The position numbers were made by a program, and so were the translations under genes. A model generated the notes under the pieces. It saw only the letters and a list, made by a program, of their open reading frames with translations. It was not told the DNA's origin and ran no database searches. Below, piece after piece: positions 1-8,950 of a stretch of 64,000 nt of DNA; position 1 is the first letter of the stretch, and the number at the start of each line of letters is the position of its first letter. Origin of the DNA: Flavobacterium ammoniigenes (lineage in GTDB: Bacteria; Bacteroidota; Bacteroidia; Flavobacteriales; Flavobacteriaceae); NCBI RefSeq assembly GCF_020886055.1, contig NZ_AP025184.1:186001-250000 (forward strand), read 5' to 3'.

Positions 1-1923
1 TTTGTTGTAATCATTAATCAAGACCTTTAATTCTTCTTGATCAGAGTCGGGTTTTTCTACAAACTCACTCATTAAATCCAAAATCAATTTATTGATTAAA
101 TACTCGCGCATGGAAATAATAATTTCTGAAGTATGTTGACTCACCGTTTCTGATTTCTGTTTGACAAAAATATTTTGGTCATCCCATTTATGAAGCGTTA
201 GTCGTTCATCTTCCATTAATATATCGGTGACTTCTTGAGCAAATTGATCGGGTAAATGTTTGAGGTAATTTTCGATCCCAAAATCTTCATTTTGCAAATA
301 ATAATTGATCAAATCATTGAAAATAGCCCTGAACAAAGGATTTGCTAATTCTACCTCGTCTTCTTGCAAACTCAAATAAATGCGTTGATATACTTTGTAT
401 TCTTTCTTTTCAACCACCTGTTCAATTTCTCCTTCAGCATTGGTTTTCAAAAGAACATCTTCAAACTCTTCCATTTTATTTCCATACAACAATAAAATCT
501 CAATGATTTTGCGTTCCAAATGGTATAAAATATCAATTTTTTGAGCTTGAACTGGCGCTTCATTTTTAACAACCTCGAAGGCTTTTTGTTCTTGCTTTTG
601 TTTTTTACCAACTTCTGCAATATCTTTTTGAACGAGTTGTGCCAATGTGCTGACCAAAACTTGCTCCGAAATATCCATAATCCGAGAACATTCCTGAATA
701 TATATTTCTCGTTGAATTCGATCTGGTATTTTAGAAATACTTTGCACCATTTCCCGAATCAAGTCGGCTTTTTTGATTGGATCGTTTTGCGCATCCTTCA
801 TCAAAAGCGAGGCTTTGAATTGGATAAAATCCTTAGCATTTGTCTCTAAATAAGCGACTAAATCATCATAAGAAGTTTTCTTGGCAAAACTATCTGGATC
901 TTCCCCATCAGGAAAAGCACAAACTTTCACGTTCATACCTTCTTCTAGAATCAAATCGATTCCTCGAATAGAAGCGCGAAGTCCAGCAGCATCTCCATCA
1001 AAAAGCACTGTGATATTCTTGGTCAGCCGATTGATTAATCTAATTTGATCCGGTGTCAAAGCTGTTCCAGAAGAAGCTACAACATTTTCTATCCCAGCTT
1101 GATTGAACTGAATAACATCCGTATAACCTTCAACTAAATAACAATTATTTTGTTTGGCAATAGCTTGCTTCGCCTGAAAAATACCATAGAGTACTTTGCT
1201 TTTATGGTAGATTTCACTCTCTGGTGAATTAAGGTATTTGGCCGCTTTTTTATCATTGGTTAATATACGCCCACCAAAACCAAGGATTCTTCCCGACATA
1301 CTTTGTATTGGGAACATCACACGGCCTTTAAAACGATCAAAAGGTCTATCTTCTTTGGGAATTGTTAATCCGGTGCTTTCTAAGAATTCTAATTTGTACC
1401 CTTTTCCCAGCGCTTCTTTGGTAAAGGCATCCCAAGTTTCCGGAGAATATCCTAAAGCAAACTTCGAAATAGTCTCATTTGTAAAACCTCTTTCTTTAAA
1501 ATAGGAAAGCCCAATTGCTTTTCCTTCTTCAGAATGTAAAAGGGTGCTATGGAAATAGTTTTTGGCAAATTCCGAAACTAAATACATACTTTCTTTAATG
1601 TCGGTATTGGCTTTTTCTTCGTCTGTTTGCTCAGTTTCTTCTATTTCAATATTGTATTTTTTGGCTAAATAGCGAATGGCTTCAGGATAAGTAAAATGCT
1701 CGTGTTCCATTAAGAATGCCACCGAGTTTCCTCCTTTTCCAGAACTAAAATCTTTCCAGATTTGTTTCACCGGCGATACCATAAACGAAGGAGAACGCTC
1801 ATCAGAGAAAGGACTAAGCCCTTTATAATTACTACCCGCTCTTTTTAATTGTACAAAATCACCAATAACCTCCTCTACTCGAGCAGTTTCGTAAACGGTA
1901 TCTATGGTAGCTTTTGAAATCAT
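1..1923 (-). CDS. dnaG: DNA primase DnaG, C-terminus cut by window edge
   Basis: Synthesises RNA primers for chromosome replication together with the DnaB helicase. The frame is open from the ATG at 1923 to the first base of the window (641 codons), so only the last part of the helicase-interaction domain is missing. The N-terminal zinc-binding-like domain spans about residues 1-100, followed by the catalytic core with TOPRIM motifs VEGYTD and DGDAAG. The fold of the first domain is recognisable (RAGSNYKGLSPF, SGKGGN), but the usual zinc ligands CPFH and CFGC read SPFS (37-40) and DFSS (58-61), so no zinc site remains. A TATATTTG box (1943-1950) lies 20 nt upstream of the start. Family identity is certain; loss of zinc is read directly from the sequence and its effect is inference. 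Confidence 0.96.
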   Translation of the reverse strand, partial: MISKATIDTVYETARVEEVIGDFVQLKRAGSNYKGLSPFSDERSPSFMVSPVKQIWKDFSSGKGGNSVAFLMEHEHFTYPEAIRYLAKKYNIEIEETEQTDEEKANTDIKESMYLVSEFAKNYFHSTLLHSEEGKAIGLSYFKERGFTNETISKFALGYSPETWDAFTKEALGKGYKLEFLESTGLTIPKEDRPFDRFKGRVMFPIQSMSGRILGFGGRILTNDKKAAKYLNSPESEIYHKSKVLYGIFQAKQAIAKQNNCYLVEGYTDVIQFNQAGIENVVASSGTALTPDQIRLINRLTKNITVLFDGDAAGLRASIRGIDLILEEGMNVKVCAFPDGEDPDSFAKKTSYDDLVAYLETNAKDFIQFKASLLMKDAQNDPIKKADLIREMVQSISKIPDRIQREIYIQECSRIMDISEQVLVSTLAQLVQKDIAEVGKKQKQEQKAFEVVKNEAPVQAQKIDILYHLERKIIEILLLYGNKMEEFEDVLLKTNAEGEIEQVVEKKEYKVYQRIYLSLQEDEVELANPLFRAIFNDLINYYLQNEDFGIENYLKHLPDQFAQEVTDILMEDERLTLHKWDDQNIFVKQKSETVSQHTSEIIISMREYLINKLILDLMSEFVEKPDSDQEELKVLINDYNK

Positions 1924-1942
1924 AAAATGGGTAGCAAAGTGA

Positions 1943-1950
1943 CAAATATA
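1943..1950 (-). promoter_or_regulatory. -7 promoter box upstream of dnaG
   Basis: Reads TATATTTG on the minus strand, matching the Bacteroidota TAnnTTTG element, 20 nt before the dnaG ATG. No TTG at 17-23 nt further upstream was found, so the call rests on one element. Confidence 0.4.
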
Positions 1951-2160
1951 CAAAGTTTCAGCTCGATTTATTCAGATTGTAAAATGAATTTTGGCTGTCT
2001 AAATAAAGAATATCAAAAAAGATGAGATAAATTTTTAGACTTAAAAAGAGTACTATTCCCAATAAAATTTTATTTTTATACCAACAATTGTTGTTTGCTT
2101 TGACGTCCCGAATCGAAATTGCAATCTACTACTGCAAATCAACCCAAATACTTCTGCCCT

Positions 2161-4503
2161 ATGCCCTTAACAAACAAAACTATTGAGTCTGTAATTCGAT
2201 CAGAAAAATTTCAAGAAGAATGTCTTTCAATTATTGTATTTGCAGCCGAAATCTGTAAAACAGCAGTGGTTGTTTTATCCTATTCGGAGAACAATAATGA
2301 AACCATAATTGCACATACAGAGAACAACTCTTATCTCTTTGCTGAAAATTATCAAGAATCAACAATACCAAATACACCTGAAAACAAAGTAGCAGAGAAG
2401 TCTCGTTCTGATTATCAAATTGACATCCCTATAGTTATTGGTCAAAAAAAGGCTGTCTTACTTCTTTGCTTTTGTGAAACTAATCCAAAAACATGGTCTG
2501 CCATTCAATTAAAAACGATTGACCATATAGTACATCAAATACAAAACACTTTTGAATTACATCTTCATCAATTAGAAACCATTCAAAAAGATTTTTTTAA
2601 AAAAGTTTTGGATCGCTTACCTACTGATGTAGCTGTTTTTGATAAAAATCACAAATACTTATATGTTAATCCAGCGGCCATACAAAATGACGAACTTCGT
2701 GAATTCATCATTGGCAAAGATGATTTTGAATATGCCAAACATACCCATAGAAAAGACCACTTTGCTCAAGAAAGAAGGAATCGGTTTATCGCTGCTGCAA
2801 CAACAAAGTCAGTAATTGAATGGATTGATGAAATACCCAAAAACAACGGCACACCCACCTATCATACTCGTAAATTAGCCCCTGTTTTCAACGAATTGGG
2901 TGAATTAGAAATGATGGTTGGTTTTGGAGGAGATATAACAGCACTCAAAAAAGCAGAAGCCGATTTAAAAATTAGTAACGAACGCTTTAGTTATTCGAGC
3001 CAAGCTACCTCTGATGTACTTTGGAATTGGAATATGATGACCAATGAAATTTTTATTGGAGAATCTCACGCAACCCTATTTGGCCATCAATTTGAAAATA
3101 ATACAATTACTGCTTTTGATTTTGAAAACCTCATTCACCCAGACGATAAAGAAAGGTATTCCAAACATTTTAAAGAGGTAATTGAAAGCAACTCTACTAA
3201 ATGGACCGATGAATACCGCTACCTAAAAGCAGACGGCAGTTATTCCTTTGTTAGCGATAAAGCAATAATCATTAGAAATGAAGCTGGAAAAGCAATCCGA
3301 ATGATTGGAGCTATGGAAGATATTACTGATAGAAGAAATGTAGAAGAACAAAATCGTTTGTTAATCGAGGAAAATAACCGCAACAAAAACCTTCAACTCA
3401 ATGAGGCAAAAAACATGTACCGTCTTTTGGCAGACAATACGGTGGATTTAATTTGTTTGCATAACCTAGACACTACCTTTGAATACATTTCGCCTTCTAT
3501 AAAAAAACTAACCGGTTATACCCCAGAAGAACTCATTGGAGAGTTCCCAATGAACTTTGTACATCCTAAAGATTTGGAAATAATTCAGAAAAGCTATGGC
3601 AGTTTCATTACTGAAAAAGAAGATGATAATGCACATGTTGAGGCACGATTTAAAAACAAAAAAGGAGACTATATCTGGTTCGAAATCAAAGCCAAAATTG
3701 TAAAAGAAGACGGAAAACCAATAAGTTTTCAGACTAGTGCGCGTGATATCACACAGAAAAAAGAGGTGCAATACGCAATGAAAAAAGCATTAGCACAGGA
3801 ACGGGAATTAAACGAATTAAGAACCAATTTAGTATCCACTATTTCTCATGAATTCCGAACTCCCATGACAACCATTAGAACCAGTGCAGAATTGATTGAA
3901 ATGTATATTGAAGGACATAATTTCGTCCACTCTGCTCAACTACAAAAAAGAATCAATACCATTACCGAAGAAATTGACCGCATTGTGGAATTAATGAACG
4001 CCGTTCTTACTATTTCGAAACATGATGCAGGCAAAACCAATTTCAAACCAATTGCTTTTGACTTAAAACAAATTTGTCTAGATGTTATAGAAACCAGTTA
4101 TTCACGCCAAATGGATGGCAGAAAAGTGCAAACTAACTTTGAAGGTGATCATTTTACTGTTTTTGCAGATAAAAGTTTAATGGAATATTCACTATTCAAT
4201 CTTTTAAACAATGCCTTTAAATATTCAGAAGGGTCTAGTGACATTCAATTGAATCTGAAAGCAATGGACAATACAATTGAAATTCAAATAATTGATTTTG
4301 GGATTGGAATCCCTGAAAAAGATATCCCTAAACTATTCAACACCTTTTTTAGAGCCAGCAATACCGAAGGAATTCAAGGAACTGGCTTAGGTCTTTACAT
4401 TGTAAAAACATTTACTAATCGAAACTCTGGCACAATTCAGGTTGCCAGTAAACTCGGAAAAGGAACTCAAGTTACTCTTCAATTTCCAATACTAAAATCG
4501 TAA
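2161..4503 (+). CDS. Multi-PAS sensor histidine kinase
   Basis: Predicted cytoplasmic sensor kinase of 780 residues that would phosphorylate a response regulator. Order: a weak GAF-like region (about 1-135), three PAS domains (about 150-265, 270-395, 415-540), HisKA with SHEFRTP and phospho-accepting H563, then a HATPase domain with N box (NLLNNAFKYS) and G box (DFGIGIPE). No membrane segment is visible, so the signal is probably internal. An in-frame TTG at 2119 would add 14 residues, but ATG 2161 is the first standard start and is preferred. The gene lies 4 nt before a receiver-only regulator, its likely partner. The ligand is unknown. Confidence 0.9.
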   Translation: MPLTNKTIESVIRSEKFQEECLSIIVFAAEICKTAVVVLSYSENNNETIIAHTENNSYLFAENYQESTIPNTPENKVAEKSRSDYQIDIPIVIGQKKAVLLLCFCETNPKTWSAIQLKTIDHIVHQIQNTFELHLHQLETIQKDFFKKVLDRLPTDVAVFDKNHKYLYVNPAAIQNDELREFIIGKDDFEYAKHTHRKDHFAQERRNRFIAAATTKSVIEWIDEIPKNNGTPTYHTRKLAPVFNELGELEMMVGFGGDITALKKAEADLKISNERFSYSSQATSDVLWNWNMMTNEIFIGESHATLFGHQFENNTITAFDFENLIHPDDKERYSKHFKEVIESNSTKWTDEYRYLKADGSYSFVSDKAIIIRNEAGKAIRMIGAMEDITDRRNVEEQNRLLIEENNRNKNLQLNEAKNMYRLLADNTVDLICLHNLDTTFEYISPSIKKLTGYTPEELIGEFPMNFVHPKDLEIIQKSYGSFITEKEDDNAHVEARFKNKKGDYIWFEIKAKIVKEDGKPISFQTSARDITQKKEVQYAMKKALAQERELNELRTNLVSTISHEFRTPMTTIRTSAELIEMYIEGHNFVHSAQLQKRINTITEEIDRIVELMNAVLTISKHDAGKTNFKPIAFDLKQICLDVIETSYSRQMDGRKVQTNFEGDHFTVFADKSLMEYSLFNLLNNAFKYSEGSSDIQLNLKAMDNTIEIQIIDFGIGIPEKDIPKLFNTFFRASNTEGIQGTGLGLYIVKTFTNRNSGTIQVASKLGKGTQVTLQFPILKS

Positions 4504-4507
4504 TAGT

Positions 4508-4864
4508 ATGAAAAAAATAGTAATCATTGATGACGAAATCAAATTAAGAGAAGCCATCGTAGAACTATTTTCTTTTATTGGTTACCAAATCATAGAAGCA
4601 AATGATGGTATAGATGGATTAGAAAAAGTGCAATTGCATCAACCCGATCTCATTATCTGTGATGTCATGATGCCAAAATTAGATGGCTACGGGTTTCTCA
4701 AAATTCATAGTTCCTCTTCAAACTCTGCTATCCCAGTTGTACTACTAACCGCTAAAACAGAAGAAGGCGACGAGTTAATTGGTAAGGAATTAGGCGCAAA
4801 AGAATACGTTAAAAAACCTTTTACTTTTCAGGAATTGAGAAAAATAGTAGAAAAATACATTTAA
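4508..4864 (+). CDS. Single-domain response regulator
   Basis: A 118-residue CheY-like receiver with no output domain. The acidic pair is D8/D9, the phospho-acceptor is D52 in CDVMMPK, and the switch Thr (LLTAK) and Lys (VKKPF) are present. It starts 4 nt after the kinase stop, so the two are almost certainly co-transcribed and partnered. Without a DNA-binding domain it probably acts by protein contact or as a phosphorelay intermediate. No terminator is clear downstream. Confidence 0.92.
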   Translation: MKKIVIIDDEIKLREAIVELFSFIGYQIIEANDGIDGLEKVQLHQPDLIICDVMMPKLDGYGFLKIHSSSSNSAIPVVLLTAKTEEGDELIGKELGAKEYVKKPFTFQELRKIVEKYI

Positions 4865-5216
4865 TAATGCATTGGAAAATCTAAAAAAAGTTGCGGATTA
4901 GATTCAAAACAGAAGTAATAGAATCTTACCTGAAGCAGCCTGCTTTAACTTTAATGTAATCATAAATTCATTGCCCCCAATAAATTTTCTGAACAGACTG
5001 CCCGGTAAGAAAGATCCCAAATCTTAATTCAAATGTAAGTCAAGTATTTTTATTTCAATTTGTTTTAATAGATAAGTTAAAAAAAAATACTTATAATTTA
5101 ATTTTTTTTAAAGCTTAAATTTCAAGCAAAAAAACAAAGATATTTTGCTTTATTTCTGAAGAAAAAAAATAAAATAAATGAATTTTTCCAAAGGTTTTGG
5201 AATAAGAAAAATGGTT
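4865..5216. other. Non-coding AT-rich spacer between convergent genes
   Basis: About 350 bp between the receiver gene and the opposing REC-AraC gene. It is very A/T rich, with long A and T runs in the second half. I see no open frame with a plausible protein, no tRNA and no strong terminator; only weak short inverted repeats occur, such as the one around 4938. Nothing further can be supported. Confidence 0.6.
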
Positions 5217-5981
5217 TTAGACCGCTTGTACCGATTTAATATAATCGCGTGGACTCATTTGGCAATACGCCTTAAAACTGGTTGAAAAATAAGAAAAAGA
5301 CCCAAACCCAGTTTCATCTACTAAAAACTGTATGTTTCGTTCTCCTAAATGAATCAATTTCATAGCATATTGAATTTTGAACTCTCTTATGTATTGGCTC
5401 ACATTTTTATTGGTAAGTTTTCGAATTCTTTTATCTAAAGTCGATTTACTAATAAACAGACTTTTTGACAATTCATCTAAATCTGGCCTTGTTTTGATCG
5501 CCTTCAATAACAACTCGTTTAAAGAAGTCAGGAAATCTTTTTCAGATAACTTAATCGTTACTTTTGAAAAAGGATCAATCCCAAAGTTTTTTTCAATGTT
5601 TTTTCTTAATTCTAGTACATTATTTACTTTAAAAATCAACTCTTTAACTTTGAATGGTTTAATGATGTAATCATTTACTCCCAACTCTAACTGATTTAAT
5701 TTTATTTCATCATCTACATTTGCCGTAATAATTATGTAAGGAACCGTTGAAAATTTCTTGTTTTTGCGAATGTTAAGAAATAGTTCTCCTCCATTGATTT
5801 TGGGCATCATTAAATCACTAATAATTAAATCGGGGGTGTTTTGTGAAAGATATGCCAAAGCTTGCGTACTTTCTTCAAACCATTTAGCCTCAAAATTATG
5901 CAATACCAATAACTCTAGGATGGAGTTTCCTAATGCTACATCATCTTCAATTAATACTATTTTTTGCTTTTGGATTTTCAC
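5217..5981 (-). CDS. REC-AraC response regulator (orphan)
   Basis: A 254-residue transcription factor: CheY-like receiver (residues about 6-125; D13/D14, phospho-acceptor D56 in SDLMMPK, Lys in IIKPF), then a two-helix-turn-helix AraC domain (about 165-250) ending in the family signature GFGSFSYFSTSFKAYCQMSP. The start is GTG at 5981; there is no ATG nearby and the receiver begins within a few residues, so GTG is accepted. A near-consensus -7 box (TAATTTCG) lies just upstream. It has no adjacent kinase on its own strand; the kinase convergent with it at 2161-4503 could be a partner, but that is inference. Confidence 0.9.
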   Translation of the reverse strand: MKIQKQKIVLIEDDVALGNSILELLVLHNFEAKWFEESTQALAYLSQNTPDLIISDLMMPKINGGELFLNIRKNKKFSTVPYIIITANVDDEIKLNQLELGVNDYIIKPFKVKELIFKVNNVLELRKNIEKNFGIDPFSKVTIKLSEKDFLTSLNELLLKAIKTRPDLDELSKSLFISKSTLDKRIRKLTNKNVSQYIREFKIQYAMKLIHLGERNIQFLVDETGFGSFSYFSTSFKAYCQMSPRDYIKSVQAV

Positions 5982-6119
5982 AAGACGAAATTAGCATTTT
6001 AAAATTTAAATTATTCGTATTTTATTTAAAACAATGATACCAATTGCAATTAACCGTAACTAATTATAAATTATAACGCAATTGTAGTGCTTTTCAATAT
6101 TTCAGATCATTTTGAAAAA

Positions 6120-7097
6120 TTATATTTTTCTTTCAATCACATAATTAACCATCAAAACCAAGGCTTCTTTAAAGGTTGAATCCGGGTAATTTACTAATAT
6201 CTCCAATGCTTCTTGTTGGAATTGAAGCATTTTTTGTTCGGCATAAGCCAAACCATTGTTGTTCTTTACAAATGAAATCACTTCTTTAACGCGTTTCTTG
6301 TCTTTGTTATGGTTTTTTATAGAATTGATTAACCAACTTTTTTCTCTTGCGGTACAAGTATTTAAAACATGAATCAATGGCAAAGTCATTTTTTGTTCTT
6401 TAATATCAATTCCTGTTGGTTTTCCAATGGCATCATCGGTATAATCAAACAAATCATCTTTGATTTGGAACGCCATTCCAATGAGTTCCCCAAAGCGATG
6501 CATATTGTTCACTTGTACCTCGTCCTCTATCACGGATTGGGCTCCTAATGCACAACAAGAAGCGATTAAAGTCGCTGTCTTTTTTCGAATAATTTCGTAG
6601 TATACCTCCTCAGTGATGTCTAATCTTCGGGCTTTTTCAATTTGAAGTAATTCTCCTTCACTCATTTCACGAACGGCAACCGAAATTATTTTAAGTAAAT
6701 CAAAATCGCCATTATCAATGGAGAGCAATAATCCTTTAGAAAGTAGATAGTCTCCAACTAAAACGGCAATTTTATTTTTCCAAAGTGCATTTAAAGAGAA
6801 AAAACCACGTCGACGATTACTATCATCCACTACGTCATCATGAACTAATGTTGCGGTATGAATCAACTCAATCACACAAGCGCCGCGATACGTTCGCTCA
6901 TTTACATTCCCTCCCGAAACCATTTTGGCAGTCAAGAAAACAAACATAGGTCGCATTTGTTTCCCTTTTCGATTGACAATATAATAGGTAATTCGGTTCA
7001 ACAACGCTACTTTGGAAGACATCGACTCGTAGAACTTTTTTTCAAAAAGTTCCATTTCGGTCAAAATAGGTTGTTTTATTTGAGAGGTGATATTCAT
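6120..7097 (-). CDS. ispB: Polyprenyl (octaprenyl-type) diphosphate synthase
   Basis: Trans-isoprenyl diphosphate synthase that extends farnesyl-PP with isopentenyl-PP to make the side chain of menaquinone, the main respiratory quinone in this group. Two aspartate-rich motifs bind Mg-diphosphate: HDDVVDD (D87, D88, D91) and KDDLFD (D214, D215, D218); GKQMRP near residue 45 binds IPP. Length 325 is usual. A longer frame starts at TTG 7106, but that TTG is part of the -7 box TATCTTTG, so ATG 7097 is chosen. Chain length cannot be read with certainty, so the gene name is by family. Confidence 0.88.
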   Translation of the reverse strand: MNITSQIKQPILTEMELFEKKFYESMSSKVALLNRITYYIVNRKGKQMRPMFVFLTAKMVSGGNVNERTYRGACVIELIHTATLVHDDVVDDSNRRRGFFSLNALWKNKIAVLVGDYLLSKGLLLSIDNGDFDLLKIISVAVREMSEGELLQIEKARRLDITEEVYYEIIRKKTATLIASCCALGAQSVIEDEVQVNNMHRFGELIGMAFQIKDDLFDYTDDAIGKPTGIDIKEQKMTLPLIHVLNTCTAREKSWLINSIKNHNKDKKRVKEVISFVKNNNGLAYAEQKMLQFQQEALEILVNYPDSTFKEALVLMVNYVIERKI

Positions 7098-7103
7098 TGA
7101 CTC

Positions 7104-7137
7104 CAAAGATACAAAATGATTAATTTTTTAAAGCCAA
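7104..7137 (-). promoter_or_regulatory. Promoter of polyprenyl synthase gene
   Basis: TATCTTTG (7104-7111, minus strand) with TTG at 7135-7137, spacer 23 nt, matching the Bacteroidota consensus. The -7 box ends 6 nt before the ATG at 7097, so the leader must be very short or absent. Confidence 0.6.
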
Positions 7138-7161
7138 TACAGTATTAAATTAATGGTGCCA

Positions 7162-8202
7162 TTAGGATTTATTTGCCAATTGCCCACAAGCGGCATCAAT
7201 ATCTTTTCCACGGCTTCTTCGTACTTTCACTACAATTCCAATCGCTTCTAATCCTTTTATGTAAGCAGCAATGGCTTCTTCGGAGGCTTGTTGGAATTCG
7301 CCATCATCAATTGGATTGTATTCGATAAGATTTACTTTACAAGGAACGTATTTACAAAACTTCACTAAGGCATCTACCGAGGCTTTGTCATCGTTGATTC
7401 CTTTCCAAACTACATATTCGTAAGATATCTTACTTTTCGTTTTTCGGTACCAATATTCCAATGCTTCACGCAAATCAGCCAAAGGAAAATTTTCGCTAAA
7501 AGGCATAATACGAGAACGGATTTCATCAATTGCGGAGTGTAACGAAACGGCCAATTTAAATTTGACCCCATCATCTGCTAATTTTTTAATCATCTTGGGC
7601 ACGCCCGAAGTAGAAACCATGATTCGTTTAGGAGACATGCCTAAACCTTCTGGCGAAGTAATCATATCAATCGCTTTGATGACATTATTGTAATTCATCA
7701 AAGGTTCTCCCATTCCCATAAAAACAATGTTGGATAAAGGATGGTTGTAATACAACCGACTTTCTCTATCTATAGCGACAACTTGGTCGTAAATTTCGCC
7801 GGGTTCTAAATTTCTCATTCGCTTCAAACGAGCCGTAGCACAAAAATTACAATCCAAGCTACATCCCACCTGACTCGATACACAGGCCGTGGTTCTAGTT
7901 TCTGTTGGAATTAAAACCGATTCTACAATCAATCCGTCGTGCAAACGAACGGCATTTTTAACCGTTCCATCTTCACTGCGTTGCATGGTGTCTACTTTGA
8001 TATGATTGATCACAAAGTGTTCTTCTAGCATTTGACGGGTTGGCTTAGCCAAATTGGTCATATCGTCAAAAGAATGCGCTCCTTTACTCCACAACCATTC
8101 GTACACTTGGTTGCCTCGAAAAGCTTTGTCTCCATTGGAAACAAAAAAATCTCGCAATTGGTCTTTGGATAAGGCGCGTATGTCTTTTTTCTCGATTGGC
8201 AT
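7162..8202 (-). CDS. rlmN: 23S rRNA/tRNA m2A methyltransferase RlmN
   Basis: Radical-SAM enzyme that methylates C2 of A2503 in 23S rRNA and A37 of some tRNAs. The CxxxCxxC cluster motif is C114, C118, C121 in GCSLDCNFC. The two mechanistic cysteines match E. coli C118 and C355: C107 (TTACVSS) and C339 (DIDAACGQLA). Length 346 is typical, and the ATG at 8202 starts directly at the conserved N-terminus. A TAAATTTG box is only 4 nt upstream, suggesting a nearly leaderless message. The O-methyltransferase gene at 8309 diverges from it. Confidence 0.97.
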   Translation of the reverse strand: MPIEKKDIRALSKDQLRDFFVSNGDKAFRGNQVYEWLWSKGAHSFDDMTNLAKPTRQMLEEHFVINHIKVDTMQRSEDGTVKNAVRLHDGLIVESVLIPTETRTTACVSSQVGCSLDCNFCATARLKRMRNLEPGEIYDQVVAIDRESRLYYNHPLSNIVFMGMGEPLMNYNNVIKAIDMITSPEGLGMSPKRIMVSTSGVPKMIKKLADDGVKFKLAVSLHSAIDEIRSRIMPFSENFPLADLREALEYWYRKTKSKISYEYVVWKGINDDKASVDALVKFCKYVPCKVNLIEYNPIDDGEFQQASEEAIAAYIKGLEAIGIVVKVRRSRGKDIDAACGQLANKS

Positions 8203-8206
8203 GGTG

Positions 8207-8214
8207 CAAATTTA
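8207..8214 (-). promoter_or_regulatory. -7 box directly before rlmN
   Basis: TAAATTTG on the minus strand ends 4 nt before the rlmN ATG. The nearest upstream TTG gives a 25-nt spacer, slightly long, so strength is uncertain. If used, the transcript starts at or beside the start codon. Confidence 0.4.
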
Positions 8215-8257
8215 AGGAGTATTTGTTGATATATTTCATCAATTCGAATAAATGCTC

Positions 8258-8286
8258 TTGTCGGATTTGATAATTTGATAACTTTG
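8258..8286 (+). promoter_or_regulatory. Promoter of O-methyltransferase gene
   Basis: TTG at 8258-8260 and TAACTTTG at 8279-8286, spacer 18 nt, a good Bacteroidota promoter match. The ATG follows 22 nt after the -7 box. Confidence 0.65.
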
Positions 8287-8308
8287 TGCCAATTGAAAAA
8301 ACTATCCA

Positions 8309-8950
8309 ATGCACTTCATTTCACAAGAACTCGAAGATTATATCGAAAAACATTCGGAACAAGAACCGCAACATTTAGCGGCTTTAAACAAAGAAACCTA
8401 CCAAAAAATTTTGTTACCAAGAATGTTGAGCGGTCATTTTCAGGGCCGTGTTTTGAGTATGTTGTCTAAATTAATTCGCCCAGTAAATATTCTCGAAATT
8501 GGAACTTACACTGGCTATTCTGCTTTGTGTTTGTGTGAGGGAATGCAAGAAAACGGACAATTACACACCATTGACATTAAAGAAGAGTTAATTGATTTTC
8601 AGCGAAAACATTTTGACAAATCGCCTTGGGGCAACCAAATCGTGCAACATTTGGGAGAAGCCATAGATATTATTCCGGGTTTGGATTTGAAATTCGATTT
8701 GGTTTTTATCGATGCCGACAAAGAAAACTACATCAATTATTTTGAAATGATTGTTCCGAAAATAAACAAAGGCGGCATCATTTTATCGGATAATGTATTG
8801 TGGAGTGGCAAAGTTTTGGAACCGCTTCAAAAAAATGATTTGAGCACTAAAATACTTTTAGAGTACAATCAATTACTAAAGAATGATCCTAGAGTAGAAA
8901 CGGTTTTATTACCTATCCGAGACGGATTAACGGTTTCAAGAGTTCTTTAA
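8309..8950 (+). CDS. O-methyltransferase (class I SAM, CCoAOMT-like)
   Basis: A 213-residue protein of the Methyltransf_3 (caffeoyl-CoA O-methyltransferase-like) family, soluble, SAM-dependent. Motif I is LEIGTYTGYSAL (about 65-76), and the acidic metal/substrate region is FDLVFIDADKENY, followed by SDNVLWSGKV. These residues are those of the divalent-metal catechol-type O-methyltransferases. The physiological substrate in Bacteroidota is not known. Its own promoter lies in the divergent gap with rlmN. The last 15 nt overlap the convergent PAP2 gene. Confidence 0.9.
   Translation: MHFISQELEDYIEKHSEQEPQHLAALNKETYQKILLPRMLSGHFQGRVLSMLSKLIRPVNILEIGTYTGYSALCLCEGMQENGQLHTIDIKEELIDFQRKHFDKSPWGNQIVQHLGEAIDIIPGLDLKFDLVFIDADKENYINYFEMIVPKINKGGIILSDNVLWSGKVLEPLQKNDLSTKILLEYNQLLKNDPRVETVLLPIRDGLTVSRVL

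Noticed and set aside
4865..5216. Possible small gene or regulatory RNA in the 350-bp gap
   Set aside because: No open frame with a likely protein and no stable stem or promoter pair; only A/T runs.
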